A DNA stretch of 64,000 nt. Origin: Gammaproteobacteria bacterium. GTDB taxonomy: Bacteria; Pseudomonadota; Gammaproteobacteria; Pseudomonadales; Azotimanducaceae. Within the stretch, counting starts at the first letter, position 1. Every line of letters starts with the position of its first letter. Below, in pieces: positions 46,002-55,207 of this stretch. The stretch covers positions 79,777-143,776 of the forward strand of contig JAPOTD010000007.1 in assembly GCA_026709365.1 (NCBI GenBank). Direction: 5' to 3'. Below the pieces are notes generated by a model. The model made no database searches. It was not told the origin of the DNA and saw only the letters and a program-made list of their open reading frames with translations. The position numbers and the translations under genes were made by a program.

Positions 46002-46307
46002 TCACCCGAAGTCGCCTTGCAGATCCCCCTTGGCGGCATTGGCCACAGTTTGGATCAGGCCTTCCGCCAGAAGCGCGAGTGGCAGCGCTCCCTCAAGAGA
46101 CGGCGGCGGTGTTGTCAGCCATGCCCACGCGGCGTAGCCGTCATTGAACAGCGCCGCCACATACGCCAAGCCCTGAAGCGGACGGTTTCTCCCGTCGAGT
46201 TGGCCAACAGGGAAGACGTAGCCCCATCTCGCGTTCTGCCAGCCGATGATCTTGCCTTCTTTTCGCCATTCCTGAACCGATTGGCGCGTCTTCAGCCCTT
46301 TTGTCAA
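46002..46307 (-). CDS. MbcA/ParS/Xre-type antitoxin domain protein (orphan)
   Basis: The 101-residue protein resembles the toxin-binding C-terminal half of Xre/MbcA/ParS antitoxins. FPVGQLDGRNRPLQGLAYVA, then AWAWLTTPPPSLEGALPLAL and LAEGLIQTVANAA follow the family pattern FPxWQF...PxxWLxTPNxxLxGxxPxxLL. The usual partner is a RES-domain toxin, but none lies downstream, where only repeat DNA and the fitAB promoter occur. It is likely the survivor of a broken toxin-antitoxin pair. Confidence 0.65.
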   Translation of the reverse strand: MTKGLKTRQSVQEWRKEGKIIGWQNARWGYVFPVGQLDGRNRPLQGLAYVAALFNDGYAAWAWLTTPPPSLEGALPLALLAEGLIQTVANAAKGDLQGDFG

Positions 46308-46370
46308 TATCGGTGGGGTGGTGAGCGCTCGAAGTGATTTGGGGGCGGGTGTGTCAATTCAACTAAGTGC

Positions 46371-46405
46371 TGTTACAGTGTAGAGCAAGACTTATGGATG
46401 TAACA
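46371..46405 (+). promoter_or_regulatory. Inverted repeat before vapB, possible operator
   Basis: TGTTACA (46371-46377) and TGTAACA (46399-46405) form a perfect inverted repeat with a 21-bp spacer, immediately before the VapB-like start codon at 46408. VapB proteins usually bind such repeats to repress their own operon. This is inferred from position only. Confidence 0.4.
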
Positions 46406-46407
46406 CC

Positions 46408-46662
46408 ATGGCTCTCAATATCAGAAACACGGAAACGGAGCGATTGGCAGCGGAGTTGGCGCAGCTGACCGGGCGAACGAAGACCGATGCCGTCGCCGAA
46501 GCCATAAGAGACCGATTGGAGCGGCTTCAAAAGGAGCGGTCAGGACGGTCCTTGGCCGACCAACTTGATGACATCGGACGGCGATGCGCCGAATTGCCAG
46601 TGCTTGATGAACGCCCTGCGGATGTGATTCTGGGATATGACAGTCACGGCGTTCCCCGCTGA
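46408..46662 (+). CDS. VapB-like antitoxin (Rv0623/PSK family)
   Basis: The 84-residue protein matches the Rv0623-type VapB family: MALNIRNTETERLAAELAQL, GRTKTDAVAEAIRDRLERL and the C-terminal DVILGYDSHGVPR that normally contacts VapC. It would neutralise the toxin and bind the operator. It overlaps the following vapC fragment by one base (TGATG), the usual coupling. The partner is decayed, so this antitoxin is probably idle or acts against another VapC. Confidence 0.88.
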   Translation: MALNIRNTETERLAAELAQLTGRTKTDAVAEAIRDRLERLQKERSGRSLADQLDDIGRRCAELPVLDERPADVILGYDSHGVPR

Positions 46663-46850
46663 TGGTCTTTGACACATCGGCTTTTCTGGCAGTTCTCAAC
46701 GACGAGCCGGAACGGCGCATATTCACCGAAGCGATTGAGGCCGCAGCATCTCGCTGCACATCGGCGGCCACGTTGCCGCACCCTGAGCGAGTACCGTCGG
46801 GATCGAGGATGCCGCCTGAGCTGGCAAGCCCAAATTCCCAAATGTCCTAG
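46662..46850 (+). pseudogene. Truncated VapC toxin remnant
   Basis: The start MVFDTSAFLAVLNDEPERRI and FTEAIEAAASRCTSAAT are the first third of a VapC PIN domain with Asp4. After residue 37 the frame loses all similarity and ends at residue 62, where a VapC would be about 130 long with three more acidic residues. A deletion fused this stump to the region before the AbiEii-like gene. Confidence 0.75.
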
Positions 46851-46860
46851 GCCGCTGCAA

Positions 46861-47559
46861 ATGCTTGAGTTTCCGGAACCGCAACGCAAGGTGGCCGAAG
46901 CGGCAGCGACCGCGTTGCTTTCCCACTTTGACTTGGAAGACCTCTCGATGGGGGGCGGCACGGTGCTGCAGACAAGGTGGGAGCACAGGAAATCCCTTGA
47001 TGTTGATCTTTTCTGCAAAAGCGACGTATTTGCTCGTGTTCATCGTGAGAGCGGCGGGGAAGTGGAGAAAGTGATGATTGAGTGTGCGGGTGCTGACCCG
47101 GACAGGACTTGGATGGAGTACATGGCACTGTATGGCGAGATCGAAGGCATTGAGGTGACCTTGATGCCCCACGTTTTCATACTTGATGAGGCTTTTGACG
47201 GAGTGCTGCCCGGCAGCGTACCTGTTCGGCTTCAGGCCACCTCGGAAATTTTGGCCAAGAAGCTGCGTCACCGTTTGCACGGCGCCAGCACAGTGGAAGT
47301 GAGGGACGTCTATGATTTGGCCTGCGCCGTGGAACTGGCCCCGGAAGCCCTTAACGACGCCAGGCAGGCTTTGTCGCCGGAGCAGTGTTATGAGGTTTGC
47401 GCTTTGCTAGCCCAATTGCCGAAAGGCTGGTCTGGACAGACCAACAAGCCGTTGATCAAGCCTTTGTTGGATTGGGATGAGGCGGAGTTGGTGGAGGTTG
47501 TCCGCTCAGCGCTAATGAATCCATGCCCTCTGGATCCCGCAACCCGGCCGCGCCCATGA
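46861..47559 (+). CDS. AbiEii/AbiGii-like nucleotidyltransferase toxin
   Basis: The 232-residue protein has the DUF1814/AbiEii pattern. MGGGTVLQTRWEHRKSLDVD followed by LF is the nucleotidyltransferase signature (G-G-T, then R-x-S-x-D-x-D), and VPVRLQATSEILAKKLRHRL is a conserved helix. AbiEii toxins modify tRNA or proteins and serve in phage abortive infection together with AbiEi. No AbiEi-type regulator is upstream; instead a broken vapBC lies there. The ATG at 46861 is the first in the homologous region, so part of the N-terminus may be lost. Confidence 0.75.
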   Translation: MLEFPEPQRKVAEAAATALLSHFDLEDLSMGGGTVLQTRWEHRKSLDVDLFCKSDVFARVHRESGGEVEKVMIECAGADPDRTWMEYMALYGEIEGIEVTLMPHVFILDEAFDGVLPGSVPVRLQATSEILAKKLRHRLHGASTVEVRDVYDLACAVELAPEALNDARQALSPEQCYEVCALLAQLPKGWSGQTNKPLIKPLLDWDEAELVEVVRSALMNPCPLDPATRPRP

Positions 47560-47945
47560 GGCGGCGCAGCCCGTCAGTGCAGCTTGCGGCGCCGAGCTGC
47601 TTTGCGGCCAATCCGAAGAATCAGGTTGCGCCGGAGGCGGAGGCGAACGCGGATCGCTTGGTGGATTCCATGCTCGGCCGCCATTGCGCAGGCCTGCGCT
47701 TTAAGGTTAACGGTGGCCTTCTGCGAAAGGCATTGTGCTCGCCTCCAGTCATGGGCGGCGAGGTTGCGGAGGTCATTCGGTGGCTGTTCGGGTCAATTTG
47801 GATTCAAGACCTGCACAAGCTCGCTTGGCGGTGCGGCGTTCCAGTCACCTGCTTGGCGGAACATGCTCGGGCCCTCGGCGTAACCAATCGCCATGTGATT
47901 CTTTGGTTGAATCAGTTTGCGGTGACGCCGCAGCGCCAAGCTTAG
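47523..47945 (+). CDS. Hypothetical protein following the AbiEii-like gene
   Basis: The 140-residue frame overlaps the end of the AbiEii-like gene by 37 bp. Its C-terminal half reads LHKLAWRCGVPVTCLAEHAR and VTNRHVILWLNQFAV, which could be a helix-turn-helix, while the N-terminal part looks disordered. I recognise no family. It may be a real regulator or partner, but coding evidence is weak. Confidence 0.4.
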   Translation: MPSGSRNPAAPMRRRSPSVQLAAPSCFAANPKNQVAPEAEANADRLVDSMLGRHCAGLRFKVNGGLLRKALCSPPVMGGEVAEVIRWLFGSIWIQDLHKLAWRCGVPVTCLAEHARALGVTNRHVILWLNQFAVTPQRQA

Positions 47946-48031
47946 GCATTCAGGCGAAAGCCTGTCTGCCCGACAGGTTCCGGTTTGAGGGCGTTTCCCG
48001 GCAAACCATCCGCCTCCCATCGGTTTGACCA

Positions 48032-48070
48032 ATTTTATCGCAACCGTAAAATGGCCATGACCGATTTACG
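48032..48070 (+). promoter_or_regulatory. AT-rich inverted repeats before a DUF4143 ATPase gene
   Basis: ATTTTA (48032-48037) with TAAAAT (48047-48052) and CGTAAA (48045-48050) with TTTACG (48065-48070) form overlapping inverted repeats 20-60 bp before the start at 48089. A similar TTTTAT/ATAAAA palindrome lies before the DUF4143 gene that starts at 52311, so this may be a shared control site. Confidence 0.4.
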
Positions 48071-48088
48071 ACGATCAAGGCTCCGGTC

Positions 48089-49297
48089 ATGCAACGCACG
48101 TTGCTGAACGAACTCGCTGGCCATTATCGGGAACATCGGCAAATGGCCTTTCTTTCCGGCCCCAGACAGGTGGGAAAGACCACTCTGGCGAAGGCGCTGA
48201 CCGATCTTTTCCCCGGCAGCGAATACCTCAATTGGGACAATCAGGCGCACCGGGCGGTGATCCTGGATGGCCCCCAGGCCGTGGCGAGCCGATTGGGGCT
48301 CGAGCGCCTGTTGCCCAGCCCACCGCTGTGCGCCTTCGCCGAATTGCACAAGTACCGGCATTGGCGGAATTTCCTCAAGGGCTTTTTCGACCAACACGAA
48401 AGCCGGGCCCGCATCCTGGTTACCGGCAGCGCGTCGCTTGCGACCTTCAGTCGGGGCGGGGACAGCTTGATGGGGCGTTACTTTCCCTACCGGCTGCATC
48501 CGATATCCGTGGGCGAATGCCTGGGCAGCATGGCCGGTGGCCGGCTCTTGGGCGAACCCACGCCGATCGACGATGACCGATGGGCGGCGCTGTGGCGCTT
48601 CGGCGGCTTCCCCGAACCCTTCCTGAAGGCCAACCAGCGCTTCCACAACCGCTGGCGCGCCCTGCGCACGGAGCAGCTCCTCCGGGAGGACCTGCGCGAC
48701 CTGACCCGCATACAGGAACTCGGCCAAGTGGAGATGCTCGCCGCAATGCTCCGCAGCCAAGTGGGGCAACTCACTAGCTACAGCTACTTGGCCAGGAACG
48801 TCCGGGTGTCGGTCGATACCGCCAGACGCTGGCTCTCGACCTTGGAAGCGCTCTACTTCTGCTTCGCAGTAAAGCCGTGGCACCGCAACGTGACGCGGGC
48901 GCTGCGCAAGGAGCCCAAGTACTACCTATGAGACTGGTCGCAAGTCAGCGACCCCGGCGCCCGGGCTGAGAACCTCGTCGCCTCGGCGTTGCTGAAGTCC
49001 GTGCATTGGTGGACCGAGACCGGACAAGGCAGCTTCGGCCTGCACTTCGTGCGCGACAAGCAGAAGCGCGAAGTTGACTTCCTCGTGACCCGCGATCAGC
49101 AACCGTGGTTCCTGGTGGAGGCGAAGGCCAGTGAAAAAGCCGGCTTGAGCGATTCGCTCGCCTACTTTCAACGGCAAACGGGCGCGGCACACGCCTTCCA
49201 AGTGGCGATGGACGGCGAGTTCGTGGCCCAGGACTGCTTCGCGCAACGGTCGCCGATCATCGTTCCGGCCCGCACGCTGTTGGCCCAGCTTGTGTGA
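48089..49297 (+). pseudogene. DUF4143 AAA+ ATPase interrupted by an in-frame TGA
   Basis: The frame encodes 402 residues but contains one TGA at 48929-48931. Before it is a normal AAA+ start with Walker A GPRQVGKTT, GSASLATFSRGGDSLMGRYF and the winged-helix LARNVRVSVDTARRWLSTL. The frame continues without shift through WSQVSDPGARAENLVASALL, FVRDKQKREVDFLV and LVEAKASEKAG, the normal C-terminal nuclease-like half. The expected residue at the stop is Trp (YYLWDWS), so TGG to TGA is a single change. Either it is a young pseudogene or the two parts act separately or by read-through. Confidence 0.85.
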
Positions 49298-49301
49298 GCG
49301 C

Positions 49302-49673
49302 ATGTGGAGCTATGATCAATTTCGAGGTGCGGCCATAAAAATCCATCACGATACGGTACGCGACTACTTGACGATCGACTTTGCCCAGGAAGTGGAAGCC
49401 CGCTCAGTTTACAGCGAAGGCATGATCGTCCGTTACGACAAAGCGGGTCATGTGATCGGGATCGACATCACCGATTCCATGAAGCTGTTCGGTGGCTCCG
49501 ATTGCATGACTTTGCAGGAGGTTTGCCGCTTTCTCGGCGTATCCGAATCGACGGTTCGACGGAAAGTGCGGGCAAACAAGATCAAGCACACCATGGAAGG
49601 CAACCGTTATCGATTCAGGAAGTCCGATGTCCTCGGTTTGGCGCCTTCCAATCCCCGCGTGGTTCCGCCCTGA
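49302..49673 (+). CDS. DUF2283 domain fused to an excisionase-type HTH
   Basis: The 123-residue protein has two parts. Residues about 11-60 (IKIHHDTVRDYLTIDFAQEV, then GMIVRYDKAGHVIGIDITD) match DUF2283, a small beta-rich domain often coded alone. Residues about 70-115 (MTLQEVCRFLGVSESTVRRK, then GNRYRFRKSDVLG) form a MerR/excisionase-type helix-turn-helix. The ATG at 49302 is chosen. Together they suggest a small regulator, maybe an antitoxin or excisionase left by a mobile element. Confidence 0.75.
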   Translation: MWSYDQFRGAAIKIHHDTVRDYLTIDFAQEVEARSVYSEGMIVRYDKAGHVIGIDITDSMKLFGGSDCMTLQEVCRFLGVSESTVRRKVRANKIKHTMEGNRYRFRKSDVLGLAPSNPRVVPP

Positions 49674-49693
49674 TTCAGGACGGGGGCGGGACA

Positions 49694-50806
49694 CTAAAAC
49701 AGGTCGGCAAAGAAGCCGGTGATGGCCATAAATGCCGACAAGTGCCAAGGCAGTTGCACCAATTCCATGATGGTGCCGTCGGGGTCGTAGAACAGGATGA
49801 TGCGGCTCGATGAGTCCGGCCCGGAGCAACAGGGGGTGATCTCGGAGACGAACCGCACGTCCTGCGCCCTGAGCAGGGCGACGTCCCCTTCGATGTCAGT
49901 GGTCGCGAAAGCCATGCGGTGAATGCCCATGTGGTTCACGGGAATGGGATAAGGCGGCCGGGGATCAAAAGGTTCGAGCCACTGCGTCAGTTCGATCTGC
50001 GAGCCGTCCTCCATATGGGTCATCAATGCCTCCCGGATGCGAAACGGGCGCTCAAAGCCCAACGCCCGGGCGACTGCCGCGCTGTCGGTGGCAGGCCGTT
50101 CAACCGACATCCGGTAGCCGAGCATTTCGTACCAAGCCCGGGAGCGCTCGAAGTCACTGACGTTGATGTGAACCGGCCCGAGCCCCACGATGTGCGGCGC
50201 TGGCGCATCGTTGGGGTCACCCTCAACTTCAGCCAGTTCGTAGAACGTGCCGTCCAGGTCGGTGAAAACCGCGAACCGCCTGCCGTCACTGCGTTGCACC
50301 GGTTCGGACAGGAATCTGACTCCGTTGGCGACCATGTGGGCGTGGGCGCTGTCCAAGTCGGTGGTGTGCATGACCGCCCGGACCATGCCGAGCCGGTTTA
50401 GGGCCTCGTAGGGCGGCGAGTCGTTACGGGGAATGGTGAACTCGATGAGGTCGATCGCGCCGCCGCTGAAACCACCCAGCCCGATCAACTCGCCATGCAG
50501 CAGATATCCGCCCGCCTCGCCGCCTTGGGCACCGTCGTACTCGGTGGGCGTGGCAATGCCCAAGGCTCTGGCCATGGCCTGGGTGTTGGCATCCGGAAAG
50601 CCGGACAGCGTTGCAAAGCCAAGGGCACCGTAGAAGGACCGCGCCGACTCGAAATCGCTCACGTTGATGTTGAAGTGAACGCGGGTCTGAACGTTCAGCT
50701 TGGGAGAAGCCTCTTGGGTCGCAGCCTGCTCGCTGGCGAGCGCAATCGGCCCGGCGAGGCAGGCCAGCCACAACAGGGCGCAGCGTTTGCGCAACGCTCC
50801 CTTCAT
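49694..50806 (-). CDS. Secreted two-domain VOC/glyoxalase-family protein
   Basis: The 370-residue protein has a signal peptide (RKRCALLWLACLAGPIALAS) and two VOC units. The first begins RVHFNINVSDFESARSFYGA and the second GPVHINVSDFERSRAWYEML, each ending in a metal-ligand type strand (FTDLDGTFYELAEVEG; YDPDGTIMELVQLP). It may act on a small substrate in the periplasm. The ATG at 50806 is preferred because the signal peptide starts there; the longer upstream frame lacks one. Confidence 0.82.
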   Translation of the reverse strand: MKGALRKRCALLWLACLAGPIALASEQAATQEASPKLNVQTRVHFNINVSDFESARSFYGALGFATLSGFPDANTQAMARALGIATPTEYDGAQGGEAGGYLLHGELIGLGGFSGGAIDLIEFTIPRNDSPPYEALNRLGMVRAVMHTTDLDSAHAHMVANGVRFLSEPVQRSDGRRFAVFTDLDGTFYELAEVEGDPNDAPAPHIVGLGPVHINVSDFERSRAWYEMLGYRMSVERPATDSAAVARALGFERPFRIREALMTHMEDGSQIELTQWLEPFDPRPPYPIPVNHMGIHRMAFATTDIEGDVALLRAQDVRFVSEITPCCSGPDSSSRIILFYDPDGTIMELVQLPWHLSAFMAITGFFADLF

Positions 50807-51003
50807 CTGCTCAAGCCGTGGCGCGGACTTTGGCGCATCAATTCTGGCATCCGTCGCGCGATGCGACCTGAGGCTCGCGTCTGCTTGGCTGGCATTGCCA
50901 AAACGCCCGAACCGGCCTGCGCCGAAGCGGAACTTGCGGAAGCTGACGCCGGTGCGGCCGACCATGGGCATTTCCAATTGACCTCCTATCCACTGCGCAA
51001 AAA

Positions 51004-52311
51004 CTAAAGTTCCCGCAGGAACTGCGCTTCATAGAGCGGCCAGTTGTGAACGATGCCGCTCGCAATCGCCCGCGGGCTTGCCGTGAGGGTGATGGCGCGG
51101 CCTGGTGCGTAGCGTTGGATGTACGAGCTCAAGCTGCGCGCCCGGGAGCGCCCACCACTCTTCACCTCCACCGGAATGATATCGCCGTCGCGCGTCTGAT
51201 GCAGGAACTCCACCTCCCCGCGGGCCTCCGCCCAGCCGTAGGTAGGGTAGGCAACCCGCGCCCGCAGCTCGGTCTGCACGAAGTTCTCGGCCATGAAGCC
51301 CTTGTAGGCGTACTTCGGGTCGCGCTGGACAGCGTAGGGCAGGCGCAGCATGCGGCGCAGGATGCCCACGTAGAACAGAAACAAGCGGAACTGGCTTTCC
51401 TTGGCCAGATGCGGCAACGGCAGGGTCGGGCGACAGTTGATGGGATGGCACTTCCAAGCCAAACGGGCCTTGACCAGCCAATCGATGGGACCTTGCAGGT
51501 CGAGATAGGCCCGCTTGCGCTCGACAACGCCCTTGAAGCGGAACCGCTTCACGGAACCGTCCTGGGTCGTCTGGAGTTGCCGCGGTATGTTGTGAAACAG
51601 GGTCTCGATGTGCGCGGCCTGCTGCGGACCAGCGTACTTGCCAAAGTCCCGTTCGAAGCCCGCGACCAAGTCGGTGTGAATGGCATCCACGCGCGCGGCG
51701 CGTTCCCGAACGCTGGCGTCTTCGCGGAACCACGCCGCCACGGCCTCCGGCATCCCTCCGACGAAACAGTAGTCAAGGAAGAGGGACCAGAGGCGCTCGT
51801 GGGCTGTCCTGCTGTCGGAACGCGACCGGAACGCGTCTAGCAGCCGCGCCTGACCGGACGCCATCAGGAACTCCTCGAAACATAGCGGAAACAGCTCAAG
51901 CTGGCGCACCTTGCCAACGGGAAAGGAGGTGAGGAGCCCGATGTTGGAGCCGGAGGCGCAGACGAACGCCTCCGGCGCACGTTCGGCGAAGTATTTCAAG
52001 GAGTCCAGCGCGGCTTGGCACTCGCCCACCTCATCCAGGAAGATGAGATCCCTTGAGAGGTCCACATCGGTGTCGAAGTGGAGCTCGATGTTGCTCACGA
52101 TGGTGCTCGGCGTCAGGTCACCGGCGAACAGACGCGCAGCTTCCGGGGCGAGCCGAAAGTCGAGCGCATGGACCCTGCGAAACTCACGGGGGCCGAACAG
52201 GTGTTGAACCAAATGGGTTTTGCCCGTTTGCCTCGCACCGTCGAGAAGCACCGGCTTGCGCGTCGGCGCCTGTTTCCAGGCGAGCAAGTCGTCATGCAGC
52301 AGGCGCTCCAC
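51004..52311 (-). CDS. DUF4143 AAA+ ATPase (intact)
   Basis: The 435-residue protein has Walker [10 protein letters not shown], Walker [13 protein letters not shown], the sensor-like [19 protein letters not shown], and the C-terminal DUF4143 nuclease-like region ([20 protein letters not shown]). These ATPases are abundant in accessory regions and their role is unknown. The gene is intact, unlike its relatives at 48089 and 35975. The start at 52311 lies 48 bp from an 11-bp perfect inverted repeat. Confidence 0.88.
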   Translation of the reverse strand: MERLLHDDLLAWKQAPTRKPVLLDGARQTGKTHLVQHLFGPREFRRVHALDFRLAPEAARLFAGDLTPSTIVSNIELHFDTDVDLSRDLIFLDEVGECQAALDSLKYFAERAPEAFVCASGSNIGLLTSFPVGKVRQLELFPLCFEEFLMASGQARLLDAFRSRSDSRTAHERLWSLFLDYCFVGGMPEAVAAWFREDASVRERAARVDAIHTDLVAGFERDFGKYAGPQQAAHIETLFHNIPRQLQTTQDGSVKRFRFKGVVERKRAYLDLQGPIDWLVKARLAWKCHPINCRPTLPLPHLAKESQFRLFLFYVGILRRMLRLPYAVQRDPKYAYKGFMAENFVQTELRARVAYPTYGWAEARGEVEFLHQTRDGDIIPVEVKSGGRSRARSLSSYIQRYAPGRAITLTASPRAIASGIVHNWPLYEAQFLREL

Positions 52312-52358
52312 GTTAGCGTCCCGTTGGCCGTTCGGTTCCGGGAGCTTAGCACCTCAGA

Positions 52359-52409
52359 CTTTTATGCGCCAAAAAATGACGATTTGCAGTATTTCCATGC
52401 GCATAAAAG
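52359..52409. promoter_or_regulatory. Perfect 11-bp inverted repeat before a DUF4143 ATPase
   Basis: CTTTTATGCGC (52359-52369) and GCGCATAAAAG (52399-52409) are exact inverse copies with an AT-rich 29-bp centre. It lies between the divergent-facing ends of the DUF4143 gene start (52311) and the YyaL-type gene stop (52424). It may be an operator or the target of the ATPase itself. Confidence 0.55.
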
Positions 52410-52423
52410 TGATCAGCGCTGCC

Positions 52424-54481
<2,058 letters not shown>

Positions 54482-54688
54482 CGGCCTACCTTAGCACGGC
54501 GCATCGTCCCATTGGCCCGCCGTCGAGCCGCGAAAACCTCCTCGAAACGATCCGCAACGCCAATTCGCGGCGTTAGGCGCCAGCCAAAATCCAATGCGAA
54601 TCCTCAGCCCCCAGGCCGAGGATTCGCATTTCATGATCTTTTGATGTTCAATGGCCTGTCTCTTTGGCAACGAACGGCAGGGGGTCGC

Positions 54689-55204
54689 GTGTTGGACGCG
54701 GACGGCTTCAGGCCGAACGTCGGCATTGTCGTGGCCAACAGCCGCGAGCAAGTTCTATTTGCCCGGCGCGTCGGCGGCTTTGACGCTTGGCAGTTTCCGC
54801 AGGGCGGCATCCAGGAATCGGAGACGCCGAAGGACGCGCTGTATCGGGAACTCGATGAGGAGGTGGGCCTTGATGCGGCCTGCGTCGAGATCATCGCCGA
54901 GACCCGTGGCTGGCTGCGCTACGAACTCCCGCCGCAGCTGCGCCGCCGCGGCTCACATCCCAACTTCGTCGGCCAAAAGCAGAAGTGGTTTTTGCTGCGC
55001 ATGCTGGCTGATGACAGCCAGGTCGATGTCCATCGTTGCGATGAGCCGGAGTTCGACCATTGGCAGTGGGTCAGCTACTGGCATCCGATCACCAAGGTGG
55101 TCGCCTTCAAGCGCAATGTCTATCGCCAAGCGCTGGCCGAGTTGGTGCCCGCCCTCGGCGCCTTGTCGTCGGCTGCCTCGCCATCCGCAAATCGAGCGGA
55201 TTAG
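54689..55204 (+). CDS. rppH: RNA pyrophosphohydrolase
   Basis: RppH removes pyrophosphate from mRNA 5' ends to start decay. The 171-residue protein contains the Nudix box from Gly39 to Leu61 ([20 protein letters not shown] then VGL). The start [17 protein letters not shown] aligns with E. coli MIDDDGYRPNVG, which fixes the GTG at 54689 as the start, with AGGGGG just upstream. It is followed 3 bp later by ptsP, the classical order. Confidence 0.95.
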   Translation: MLDADGFRPNVGIVVANSREQVLFARRVGGFDAWQFPQGGIQESETPKDALYRELDEEVGLDAACVEIIAETRGWLRYELPPQLRRRGSHPNFVGQKQKWFLLRMLADDSQVDVHRCDEPEFDHWQWVSYWHPITKVVAFKRNVYRQALAELVPALGALSSAASPSANRAD

Positions 55205-55207
55205 CGC

